NCBI RefSeq assembly: GCF_000737065.1
Contig: NZ_AQRC01000006.1
Location: 1 to 64,000, forward strand
Reading direction: 5' to 3'
From: Thioclava atlantica
GTDB taxonomy: Bacteria; Pseudomonadota; Alphaproteobacteria; Rhodobacterales; Rhodobacteraceae
Length of the DNA: 64,000 nucleotides
Shown here in pieces: positions 29,105-37,034 of this stretch. A program made the translations under genes and the position numbers. The notes under the pieces are model-generated. The model saw nothing but the letters and a program-made list of their open reading frames with translations. It made no database searches and was not told where the DNA came from. How positions within the stretch are numbered: position 1 is the stretch's first letter; each line of letters begins with the position of its first letter.

Positions 29105-30475
29105 TCAGCCCGAGCTGCCCGTATCGGTCGTGACAGCGGGCTCGGTGGTGGCCGTAACCGGCTCGACGGTCGCATCCCCGGCGCTCGCGTCGGGCGCGGA
29201 CAGACCGAGCAGCTCGTTGAGATAGGCCAGTGCCTCGGGCGAGAGTTCACGCCCGTTCGAGGCCGACAGAAGCGCATCCTGCTGATCCTGCGTCGCGGTC
29301 GAAACCTCGGTCTCGAGCTGGCTCACCGATTGCTGCGCGCTGGCGAGCTCGGTCTGGTAGGTCTGCGACGCCTCTAGCTCGGCCTGCAAGGCGGCGATCT
29401 GATCGGCATTGGCAGGATCGGTCGCATCGAGCGCGTCGAGATCGGCCTGGATGGCGTCGGGCGAACGGAGGGTCTGCGACTGCAGATCGCTCAGCGATTT
29501 CTGTGCCTGCGCGAGCTGCTGATCATAGGTTTGCGCTCCATCGAGTTCCGATTGCAGCGCGGCGAGCTGGGTCTGATAGTCCGCCGCGGTCGGGTCGAGC
29601 GCGGCGATATCCGCCTGGATATCGGAGGGGGCGCGGTAATCACCGCCTTGCGCCTCGAGATCGCTCACCGCCTGCTGGGCGGAGGCCAGTTCGGACTGGT
29701 AGGCGGTCGAGGCGTCAAGCTCGGACTGAAGCGCGGCAAGCTGATCCTGGTAATCGGGCGCGGTCGGATCGAGCGCATCGATATCGGCCTGGACCGCGTC
29801 CGGCGTCCGGATGACCTGCGACTGAAGCTCGGAAAGCGTCTGCTGCGCATCGGCGAGCTGCTGGTCGAGCGCGCCTGCGGCCAGCACCGCCGCCTTGTAG
29901 GTGGCGATCCGGCCGACCTGGCTGTTGGGCGCGGCATTCGCGAGCGCGGTGGGGCTCGCATGGGCGGCATTCAGGCCCTTGAGCTCCGAGGCGAGCGCCC
30001 CCTGCTTGGTGAAGGAGGCCTTGGTCAGCTTGGGCTTGCCATTGGGCCGGGGCGACTCCGCGACGGCGTAATCGGTCGGGGTGGTCGAGCGAACGCGGGT
30101 CTTGGCCGGCTTGGCGGTGACCTTCGTCGTCGCATTGCCGCCCTTCTTGCTGCCGCCGGAGAAGAGATCGTTGAGGAATTTCACCGGGCCGCCGGTAGCG
30201 GCATGTGCGGCGCCGGACTTTCCGGGGCTCGACGGCTTGCCATGCGAGGCGGATTTTCCGCCGGCATTGCCGCCGCCGTGGTTGCCGGAATTGCCGCCGC
30301 CGTTTCCTCCGCCGTTGCCGCCTCCATTGCCGCCACTGTTGCCACCGCCGTTTCCGCCGCCATTGCCTCCCTTGGCGAAGGCCATGTCATAGCCGGTGAA
30401 GTGGCTCGAGGCGACCGGCGCGAAAACGAAGCTCGCTGCCACGAGCGTCACGAACGAGGTTCTCTTGAGGCTCAT
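29105..30475 (-). CDS. Secreted Gly-Asn-rich protein with tandem coiled-coil repeats
   Basis: A 456-residue protein. Residues 1-34 form a signal peptide (MSLKRTSFVTLVAASFVFAP, ending MAFAKGG). Residues 36-73 are a Gly/Asn low-complexity tract (GGNGGGN units). A basic Ser/Gly linker runs to about 200. Residues 202-405 hold tandem 56-58-residue repeats of the form LAxAQQxLSDLQSQ, xRxPDAIQADIDALDPT, YQxQLAALQSELDA: three full and one partial, predicted to form long coiled coils. The C terminus is Thr/Ala/Asp-rich. Nothing enzymatic is visible, so an envelope, matrix or surface structural role is inferred. It lies upstream of argG behind a weak terminator and is divergent from ilvA. Confidence 0.8.
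   Translation of the reverse strand: MSLKRTSFVTLVAASFVFAPVASSHFTGYDMAFAKGGNGGGNGGGNSGGNGGGNGGGNGGGNSGNHGGGNAGGKSASHGKPSSPGKSGAAHAATGGPVKFLNDLFSGGSKKGGNATTKVTAKPAKTRVRSTTPTDYAVAESPRPNGKPKLTKASFTKQGALASELKGLNAAHASPTALANAAPNSQVGRIATYKAAVLAAGALDQQLADAQQTLSELQSQVIRTPDAVQADIDALDPTAPDYQDQLAALQSELDASTAYQSELASAQQAVSDLEAQGGDYRAPSDIQADIAALDPTAADYQTQLAALQSELDGAQTYDQQLAQAQKSLSDLQSQTLRSPDAIQADLDALDATDPANADQIAALQAELEASQTYQTELASAQQSVSQLETEVSTATQDQQDALLSASNGRELSPEALAYLNELLGLSAPDASAGDATVEPVTATTEPAVTTDTGSSG
29261..29872 (-). repeat. Coding tandem repeats (three full plus one partial) in the Gly-Asn-rich protein
   Basis: Within residues 202-405, the positions starting Leu203, Tyr259, Tyr317 and Tyr373 align, giving periods of 56, 58 and 56 residues. 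The units share AQQ, SDLQSQ, PDAIQAD, ALDPT and QLAALQSELDA. Unit 4 stops after about 35 residues. They are similar but not identical, so the duplication is not recent. Confidence 0.85.
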
Positions 30476-30661
30476 GAAGCCCTCCCTTGATCGGTTGATC
30501 GATTGTTGCGACTTTTGTTCCAATTAGTTCCGGAATGCGGCCAAATCGAGGCAGCCTTGGGCCATGCGCGCCGGCTTGCCGAACCGTCTCCGGCCGTGGC
30601 AGCGTTTCGCCAATGCCCGATAATTCTTGCAACAATGCCGCCGCTTCGGCATGGCTTTCAT

Positions 30662-31909
30662 ATGAGTGAATTTGCCCTTTCCGCCCTCGCCGCGACCCGT
30701 GCCCTGCGCGCCCTCTTCGAGCCGACGCCGTTGCAGCGCAACGATCATCTTTCGGCGCGATTCGACGCCGATATCTGGCTCAAGCGCGAAGACCTGACGC
30801 CGGTGCGCTCCTACAAGCTGCGCGGCGCCTTCACGGCGATGCGCAAGCTGCGCGAACGGGACCCGGAGGCCGCGCATTTCGTCTGCGCCTCGGCGGGCAA
30901 CCATGCGCAGGGCGTGGCTTTCGCCTGCCGCCATTTCGGCGTGAAGGGCACGATCTTCATGCCGGTCACGACCCCGCAGCAAAAGATCGACAAGACCAAG
31001 ACCTTCGGCGGGGACGCGATCGAGATCGTGCTGACCGGCGACTATTTCGACGACACCCTCACCGCGGCGCAGGCGTTCTGCGCCCAGGCCGAGGCGCATT
31101 TTCTCGCGCCCTTCGACGATGCCGACGTGATCGAGGGGCAGGCGTCGGTCGGCGTCGAGATCCTCGACCAGCTGGGCGATCCGCCCGATCTGGTGATCCT
31201 GCCGGTCGGCGGCGGCGGGCTGGCGGCCGGCGTCACCGGATATCTGCGCGCGACCGCGCCCGACACGCGGTTCCGCTTTGTCGAGCCTCTGGGCGGGGCG
31301 AGCCTGCGTGCGGCGGTCGAGGCAGGGCATCCGGTCACGCTCGAGTCGGTCAACAGCTTCGTCGATGGCGCCGCGGTGGCGCGGATCGGCGCGCGGCCCT
31401 TCGAGGAACTTCGCTGGGTCACTCCCGAGATGATCCGCCTCGCCCCCGAGGACCGGATCTGCATCACCATGCTCGAGATGCTCAATGTCGAGGGGATCGT
31501 GCTCGAACCCGCCGGAGCGATGTCGATCGACGTCCTTCCCGAACTCGCCGAGGAGATCCGCGGCAAGCGCGTGGTCTGCATCACCTCGGGCGGCAATTTC
31601 GATTTCGAGCGGCTGCCGGAAGTGCGCGAGCGGGCGCAACGCTATTCGGGTCTGAAGAAATACTTCATCCTGCGGCTGCCGCAGCGCCCCGGCGCCTTGC
31701 GCGATTTCCTTCAGATGCTGGGGCCCGATGACGACATCGCGCGGTTCGAATATCTCAAGAAATCGGCGCGCAACTTCGGCTCTGTCCTGATCGGGATCGA
31801 AACCAAGCGCGCCGAGAACTTCACCGAGCTTTTCGATCGGCTCGACCGCGAGGGCTTCGTCTGGCGCGACATTACCGAAGACGAGACGCTCGCCGAGTTC
31901 CTGATCTGA
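30662..31909 (+). CDS. ilvA: Threonine ammonia-lyase (threonine dehydratase)
   Basis: A 415-residue PLP enzyme that converts threonine to 2-oxobutanoate at the head of isoleucine synthesis. The PLP lysine is in REDLTPVRSYKLRGAF, the phosphate loop is GGGGLAAGV (VILPVGGGGLAAGV), and the cofactor ring contact is in CITSGGNFDFERL. It has a single C-terminal ACT-like regulatory domain (YFILRLPQRPGALRDFLQML) rather than two, as in the shorter biosynthetic form. The ATG at 30662 fits the conserved start; an in-frame ATG 12 bases upstream of no clear merit exists. It converges with the Hpt gene with only nine bases between stops. Confidence 0.92.
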   Translation: MSEFALSALAATRALRALFEPTPLQRNDHLSARFDADIWLKREDLTPVRSYKLRGAFTAMRKLRERDPEAAHFVCASAGNHAQGVAFACRHFGVKGTIFMPVTTPQQKIDKTKTFGGDAIEIVLTGDYFDDTLTAAQAFCAQAEAHFLAPFDDADVIEGQASVGVEILDQLGDPPDLVILPVGGGGLAAGVTGYLRATAPDTRFRFVEPLGGASLRAAVEAGHPVTLESVNSFVDGAAVARIGARPFEELRWVTPEMIRLAPEDRICITMLEMLNVEGIVLEPAGAMSIDVLPELAEEIRGKRVVCITSGGNFDFERLPEVRERAQRYSGLKKYFILRLPQRPGALRDFLQMLGPDDDIARFEYLKKSARNFGSVLIGIETKRAENFTELFDRLDREGFVWRDITEDETLAEFLI

Positions 31910-31918
31910 GGGGCGGTG

Positions 31919-32248
31919 TCACGCCGCTTCGGTGAACTCCGCCAAACGTCCCATGAAAAGGGTCTTCGATTCGCTGTAGACTTCGAGGATCGCGGGCACG
32001 TTGACCTCGCCGCCGGCACCTGCAGCGGCGAGACGTTCGCCCTGCTGGCAAAGCCCGCCGAAGTCGCGAAACCCGAGATTCCATGCCGACCCCTTGAGGA
32101 AATGCAGATCTTCCTCGAGCCGGGCGGGGCGTTGCCCCAGGCTCATCACGACGCTCTCGACCTCATCGAGAAAGAGGTCCACCACCTCCGCGAACCCGTC
32201 CGCGCCGATTTCCGAGCGCAATTCGCGCACACGATCCCAATCGATCAT
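31919..32248 (-). CDS. Histidine-phosphotransfer (Hpt) domain protein
   Basis: A 109-residue four-helix Hpt protein. The phosphorylatable histidine is His49 in LHFLKGSAWNLGFRDF, an excellent match to the HxLKGSAxxLG consensus. It passes phosphate between a hybrid sensor and a response regulator in the cytoplasm. It is divergent from the receiver-PP2C gene (150 bases between starts), suggesting that the two are partners. No histidine kinase is encoded in the window. A separate regulatory use, such as stress-response phosphorelay in alphaproteobacteria, is possible. Confidence 0.92.
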   Translation of the reverse strand: MIDWDRVRELRSEIGADGFAEVVDLFLDEVESVVMSLGQRPARLEEDLHFLKGSAWNLGFRDFGGLCQQGERLAAAGAGGEVNVPAILEVYSESKTLFMGRLAEFTEAA

Positions 32249-32398
32249 TGGACCCTCCGGCCACCCGTTCCTACTTCACCGGCTACCGACCGTAGCGAGG
32301 AAAGATTTCCGAAGGCTTAAACACGCTCGGCTGCGGCTTTTCACCGAATCTTAGGCCCTCCCCGTCTTTGATGAAGCCAACGCAACCCGGATGACGAG

Positions 32399-33673
32399 AT
32401 GGCGAGAACAAGCGCGGCCGAGAGGTTCGACACGCAGAGGCCCGGCCGCAACCCGCGCGGCGGGAATGCCCGCAATGTCCTCGTCGTCGATGACAGCCGG
32501 ATGCAGCGGCGTATCCTTTCGGCGCAACTGTCACGCTCGGGCTATCGCGTGACCGAAGCCGGCAGCGCCGAGGAGGCGCTCGAGATCTGCGCCGCGACCG
32601 AGCCCGACATCGTGATCTCGGACTGGATGATGGCGGGGATGAGCGGACCGGAATTCTGCCGCAGCTTCCGCGAGATGCAGCGCCGCAGTTACGGCTACTT
32701 CATCCTGCTCACCTCGAAGACGGAAAAGACCGACGTCACGCATGGGCTCGAAAGCGGGGCGGATGATTTCCTTTCCAAACCCGTCAACGGGGAGGAATTG
32801 CGCGCCCGGCTGAGTGCGGGCACGCGCATCCTCTCGATGCAGGAGGAACTGGCCGCGAAGAACCGCCTTCTGCACGAGGCGCAGGAGGTGATCGAACGCG
32901 ATCTGCAGGAGGCGCGCAAACTCCAGCAAAGTCTGGTACGCGAACGATTCCGCGATTTCGGCTCGGCGGAGGTGGCGCTGACGCTGCGTCCCTGCGGCCA
33001 TGTCGGCGGCGACCTGGTCGGGTTCTTCCCGATCAACGCGCGTCGCATCGGGCTCTACGCGATCGACGTATCGGGCCACGGCATCACCTCGGCGCTGATG
33101 ATGGCGCGCGTCGCCGGCTATATCTCGGGCAGCCTGCCGACCCAGAATATCGCGCTCGTCGACACGCCCGAAGGCGGCAAGGAGGGCCGCCCGCCCGCCG
33201 AACTCGCAGCGCTGTTGAACCATCTCGTGCTCGAGGAAATGAAGACCGAGAGCTATTTCACCCTCGCCTATGCCGATATCGACCTCGAAACGGGACGCGC
33301 GGAACTCGTGCAGGCGGGCCATCCCTACCCGATGCTGCTGCGCGCGGGCGGGGCGGTGGAATTTCTCGGGGAGGGCGGTTTGCCGATCGGGCTGATCCCC
33401 GACGCCCGCTATGAAAGCGTCTCCGCCCGGCTCGGCCCGGGCGACCGGCTGGTGCTCGTGTCGGACGGGCTGACCGAGGCGACCGATCCGGAGGGACGAA
33501 TGATAGACGAGGCCAGGCTGGCCGCGATCATGCGCAAGTTCTCACGGCTCGAGGGCCGGGCCTTCCTCGACGCTTTGCTATGGGAGATCGACGACTACAC
33601 CGAAAGCGCGATCAATGACGACGTGTCGGCTGCCTCTTTCGAATTCCACGGCCCGGCTGCCCCGACACCCTGA
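32399..33673 (+). CDS. Response regulator with PP2C/SpoIIE-type phosphatase output
   Basis: A 424-residue two-domain regulator. A receiver domain spans about 26-140, with the acidic pair Asp31-Asp32 and phosphoacceptor Asp75 (PDIVISDWMM). A coiled-coil linker (QEELAAKNRLLHEAQEVIER) leads to a SpoIIE/RsbU serine phosphatase domain from about 190, with the Mg-binding motifs GGDLVGFF, AIDVSGHGITSALM and LVLVSDGLTEATD. Phosphorylation of the receiver should control dephosphorylation of an anti-sigma-factor antagonist. Neither an antagonist nor an anti-sigma factor is nearby. The divergent Hpt gene probably supplies phosphate. Confidence 0.94.
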   Translation: MARTSAAERFDTQRPGRNPRGGNARNVLVVDDSRMQRRILSAQLSRSGYRVTEAGSAEEALEICAATEPDIVISDWMMAGMSGPEFCRSFREMQRRSYGYFILLTSKTEKTDVTHGLESGADDFLSKPVNGEELRARLSAGTRILSMQEELAAKNRLLHEAQEVIERDLQEARKLQQSLVRERFRDFGSAEVALTLRPCGHVGGDLVGFFPINARRIGLYAIDVSGHGITSALMMARVAGYISGSLPTQNIALVDTPEGGKEGRPPAELAALLNHLVLEEMKTESYFTLAYADIDLETGRAELVQAGHPYPMLLRAGGAVEFLGEGGLPIGLIPDARYESVSARLGPGDRLVLVSDGLTEATDPEGRMIDEARLAAIMRKFSRLEGRAFLDALLWEIDDYTESAINDDVSAASFEFHGPAAPTP

Positions 33674-33701
33674 ACGCGCGTCCTTGCTGCGCCGCCCTCG
33701 G

Positions 33702-34145
33702 TCAGAGGGTCCGGAGCGCCTGCCAGAGGAAATGCCGGTCGCCCTCGTTGGCGAGCGCGTCGAGCGCTTCGCCCGGCGCCATCCAATGCGCGCTATGTCC
33801 CGGCTCGCTCGGCGCGCCCCGGCGCAGGACCGGGCGGGCCGTCCAGATCGAGCAGAGCTTCTCGGCCCAGAACTCGTATTCCGGCATGTAGGTAAAGCGC
33901 CGATAGGCGCCGAGACGGCGCAGCCCGGTGATCGCCCAGCCGGTTTCCTCGCGCACCTCGCGATGCAGCGCATCGATCGCGCCCTCTCCGGGATCGATGC
34001 CCCCGCCAGGCAGCTGGAACTCGGGCAGTGGCGCCTCCTGATGGGTCACCAGCACGCGGCCGTCGCGGATCAGCACCGCATAGGCGCCGGGGCGCAAGCG
34101 GTAGTTTTGGCCGGGTTTCACGCTTTCTCCGAACCGCGCGATCAT
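33702..34145 (-). CDS. Nudix hydrolase
   Basis: A 147-residue Nudix protein. The box is GGGIDPGEGAIDALHREVRE followed by ETGW, with the Glu and REx2EE residues intact. It begins MIARFGESVKPGQNYRLRPG and continues AYAVLIRDGRVLVTHQEA, the pattern of a group acting on nucleoside or sugar diphosphate derivatives; the substrate cannot be narrowed. It converges with the PP2C regulator (28 bases) and is divergent from hslO with 97 bases between starts. Ribosome binding site on the minus strand is aaggagcagcc. Confidence 0.9.
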   Translation of the reverse strand: MIARFGESVKPGQNYRLRPGAYAVLIRDGRVLVTHQEAPLPEFQLPGGGIDPGEGAIDALHREVREETGWAITGLRRLGAYRRFTYMPEYEFWAEKLCSIWTARPVLRRGAPSEPGHSAHWMAPGEALDALANEGDRHFLWQALRTL

Positions 34146-34242
34146 GGCTGCTCCTTGGGTCTGCGGTTGCTCCGCCTATATAGGGGCTGTATGGCAGGCC
34201 GAGCGCCGCCCGAAAACCCCTCAGGAGCCCTGCAGGAGCACC

Positions 34243-35262
34243 ATGTCCAAGCTATCCCAAATCGCATGGGACGATACCGTTCTGCCCTTCCAGCTCGACC
34301 GTTCCGACATTCGCGGCCGCGTGGCGCGGCTCGATGGCGTGCTCGAGAACGTGCTTTCGCAACATGACTATCCGCGCGCCGTGGAGATGCTCGTGGCCGA
34401 GGCCGCGCTGCTCACCGCGCTGATCGGCCAGACCGTCAAGCTGCGCTGGAAGCTGTCGCTGCAGATCCGCGGCAATGGCCCGATCCGGATCATCGCCACC
34501 GATTACTACGCCCCGGCGAAAGAGGGTGCGCCGGCGCGCATCCGGGCCTGGGCCAGTTTCGATGCCGAGGCGCTCGATCCCGCCGCCGACCCGTTCGGGC
34601 AGATCGGACAGGGCTATTTCGCGATCCTGATCGACCAGGGCAAGGGGACCACGCCCTATCAGGGGATCACGCCGCTCGCCGCGGGCTCGCTGCGCGCCTG
34701 CGCCGAGGCCTATTTCGCCCAGTCCGAGCAGCTTCCGACCCGGTTCGAGCTCTCCTTCGGCCGCTCCGTCCTGCCGGGCCAGGCCGAGACCTGGCGCGCC
34801 GGCGGGGTGATGCTGCAGCACATGCCGCCCGCCTCGCCCTCGGTCGCGGCCTCCGAAGGCTCGGGCGATGGCGGCCTGCTCACGCCCGACGACATCCTTG
34901 ACGGGGAAGAGGGCGAGAACTGGGCGCGCGCGAATATCCTGCTCGACACGGTCGAGGACATGGAACTGATCGGCCCCACGGTTCAGCCGACCGAGCTGCT
35001 GGTGCGCCTGTTCCACGAGGAAGCCCCGCGCGTCTTCGATCCGCAGCGAGTGGAATTCGGCTGCACCTGCTCGGCGGACCGGGTGCGCCAGTCGCTCTCG
35101 ATCTACTCCGCGCGCGACATCGCACATATGACGACCGACGAGGGAATCGTCACGGCCGATTGCCAGTTCTGCGGCGCGCATTACGAGTTCGACCCGCTCA
35201 CGCTCGGCTTCGAAGCGCAGAAGAACCCCGATGGCAGCCCGCGCGAGGACAGTGATGGCTGA
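34243..35262 (+). CDS. hslO: Redox-regulated chaperone Hsp33
   Basis: A 339-residue Hsp33, which is activated by disulfide formation and prevents aggregation of oxidised proteins. The zinc-binding switch is present at the C terminus as GCTCSAD and DCQFCGAHYEF (CxC and CxxC). An insertion of roughly 20 residues (ASPSVAASEGSGDGGLLTPD) interrupts the N-terminal domain, as in other alphaproteobacteria. The ATG at 34243 follows gcaggagcacc. It overlaps the Nudix gene downstream by eight bases and begins a run of five close genes. Confidence 0.94.
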   Translation: MSKLSQIAWDDTVLPFQLDRSDIRGRVARLDGVLENVLSQHDYPRAVEMLVAEAALLTALIGQTVKLRWKLSLQIRGNGPIRIIATDYYAPAKEGAPARIRAWASFDAEALDPAADPFGQIGQGYFAILIDQGKGTTPYQGITPLAAGSLRACAEAYFAQSEQLPTRFELSFGRSVLPGQAETWRAGGVMLQHMPPASPSVAASEGSGDGGLLTPDDILDGEEGENWARANILLDTVEDMELIGPTVQPTELLVRLFHEEAPRVFDPQRVEFGCTCSADRVRQSLSIYSARDIAHMTTDEGIVTADCQFCGAHYEFDPLTLGFEAQKNPDGSPREDSDG

Positions 35263-35851
35263 TCCGCTCGCCCCGGTTCTGGCCGCGCTGGCGCGACCGG
35301 GGCGGCCCTCTTCGGATTACGACCTGAACCCCGACATCACCCTCCCCGAGGGTCGCAGCCTGCGCCCCGCCGGCGTGCTCGTGGCCTTCGACTGTTTCGG
35401 CCCCGAGCCGCGGCTGCACCTGACCAAGCGCAGTTCGCATCTGCGCCACCATCCCGGACAGATCTCCTTTCCCGGCGGCAAGGTCGATCCCGAGGATGAG
35501 GGGCCCGTGGGTGCAGCCCTGCGCGAGTCGCGCGAGGAAATCGGCTTGCCGCGCGAGCATGTCGAAATTCTCGGCACGTTCGAGCCGCATGAGACCGTCA
35601 CCTCCTTCCTGGTCACGCCCGTTCTGGCGCGGATCCACACGCCCTTCGAGGTGATCCCGGAAGCCGGCGAGGTGGCCGAGGCCTTCACCGTCCCGCTCTC
35701 CCATATCGCCGATCCCGCCAATTTCAGGGTCGAATCGCGCCGCTGGCGGGGCGTGCGGCGGCACTATTTCGTGGCGCCTTACGGCCCCTATTACATCTGG
35801 GGCGCCACCGCGCGTATATTGCGGGCATTGGCGGACCGGATGGCGGAATGA
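35255..35851 (+). CDS. CoA pyrophosphatase-type Nudix hydrolase (NudL)
   Basis: A 198-residue Nudix protein. The conserved UPF0035-type motif preceding the box, LTKRSSHLRHHPGQISFPGG, and the box KVDPEDEGPVGAALRESREE followed by IGL identify the coenzyme A diphosphatase group. It may cleave CoA or acyl-CoA to phosphopantetheine and 3',5'-ADP. The start is an ATG inside hslO, eight bases before its stop codon ends; the stop overlaps the next gene, cca, by four bases (ATGA). The three genes are therefore translated together. Confidence 0.93.
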   Translation: MADPLAPVLAALARPGRPSSDYDLNPDITLPEGRSLRPAGVLVAFDCFGPEPRLHLTKRSSHLRHHPGQISFPGGKVDPEDEGPVGAALRESREEIGLPREHVEILGTFEPHETVTSFLVTPVLARIHTPFEVIPEAGEVAEAFTVPLSHIADPANFRVESRRWRGVRRHYFVAPYGPYYIWGATARILRALADRMAE

Positions 35852-36981
35852 AACTGACCGGGGACTGGATCGAGGCGGCCCATACCCAGCAAGTCCTTGC
35901 AATGCTCGAGGCGGGGGGGCATCAGGCGCTGCTCGTGGGCGGTTGCGTGCGCAACAGCGCGCTCGGCCAGCCCGTCCACGATATCGATATCGCGACCGAT
36001 GCTCGGCCCGAGCGGGTGATCGCGCTCGCCGAGGCGGCGGGGCTCAAGCCCGTGCCCACCGGCATCGATCACGGCACGATTACCGTCGTCGCCGATCACA
36101 AGCCGCACGAGATCACCACCTTCCGCCGCGATGTCGAGACCCATGGCCGGCATGCGACGGTCGCCTTTTCCGATGATATCGCGGAGGATGCGGCGCGGCG
36201 CGATTTCACTATGAACGCGCTTTACGCCCGCGCCGACGGCACCGTGATCGACCCGCTCGAAACCGGGCTCGAGGATCTCGCGGCGCGCCATGTCCGTTTC
36301 GTCGGCGACGCGCAGGCGCGGATCCGCGAAGATTACCTGCGCATCTTGCGGTTCTTCCGCTTCACCGCCTGGTACGGGCGCGAACTCGATGCCGACGGAT
36401 TGGCGGCCTGCGCCGAGAATTGCGCTGGAATAGAGACGCTTTCGCGCGAGCGGCTCGGCGCGGAGATGCGTAAGCTCCTCGCCGCTCCCGATCCGTCGCG
36501 GGCGGTGGCGGCGATGGCGCAGGCGGGGGTGCTGACCGCCGTGCTGCCGGGCGCCGATGCCCGCGCGCTCGCGCCGCTCATCCATCTCGAGGACCGGCCC
36601 GCCGATGCGATCCGGCGGCTTGCGGTGCTCGGTGGCGATGGGGTCGCCGAACGGTTGCGGCTGTCCAACCGCGATGCGCGGCGGCTCGAAACCTTCAAGG
36701 AGGCAATCTCGGGCAGCGGCGATCCGGCGGTGCTCGGCTACCGGTACGGGGAGGAAGACGGTGCTTCCGCCCTTCTGCTGCGTCAGGCCCTCATGGGGCA
36801 GGAAATGCCGGACGGGTGGCAGAAAAGGCTCTGTTTCGGCGCAAAACAGGAATTTCCGCTCCGCGCAGCCGACCTGATGCCCGACTATCAGGGCAAGGCG
36901 CTCGGTGAGCGCCTGCGCGCTCTGGAGCTGCGCTGGATCGAGTCCGGCTTCTCCCTCGATCGCGCTGCGCTCTTGCGCTGA
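35848..36981 (+). CDS. cca: CCA tRNA nucleotidyltransferase
   Basis: A 377-residue class II nucleotidyltransferase. The catalytic head reads LLVGGCVRNSALGQPVHDID with the DxD in DIDIAT, then RRDFTMNALYARADGTVIDP and the flexible-arm motif FVGDAQARIREDYLRILRFFR. It adds or repairs the CCA end of tRNAs, or acts as poly(A) polymerase, which the motif alone cannot separate. The nearby tRNA-Arg (54973) has an encoded CCA. It overlaps nudL by four bases and precedes an ABC transporter by 53 bases. Confidence 0.93.
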   Translation: MKLTGDWIEAAHTQQVLAMLEAGGHQALLVGGCVRNSALGQPVHDIDIATDARPERVIALAEAAGLKPVPTGIDHGTITVVADHKPHEITTFRRDVETHGRHATVAFSDDIAEDAARRDFTMNALYARADGTVIDPLETGLEDLAARHVRFVGDAQARIREDYLRILRFFRFTAWYGRELDADGLAACAENCAGIETLSRERLGAEMRKLLAAPDPSRAVAAMAQAGVLTAVLPGADARALAPLIHLEDRPADAIRRLAVLGGDGVAERLRLSNRDARRLETFKEAISGSGDPAVLGYRYGEEDGASALLLRQALMGQEMPDGWQKRLCFGAKQEFPLRAADLMPDYQGKALGERLRALELRWIESGFSLDRAALLR

Positions 36982-37034
36982 CGCTTCCCCTTGCAGGGGG
37001 ACGGGCTATATCCTGTCCCTGAAAGCGAGAGAGC

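Noticed and set aside
30280-30380. Short-period repeats taken at first for a CRISPR-like array
   Set aside because: They are codon repeats of the Gly-Asn tract inside the secreted protein and lack spacers or a leader.
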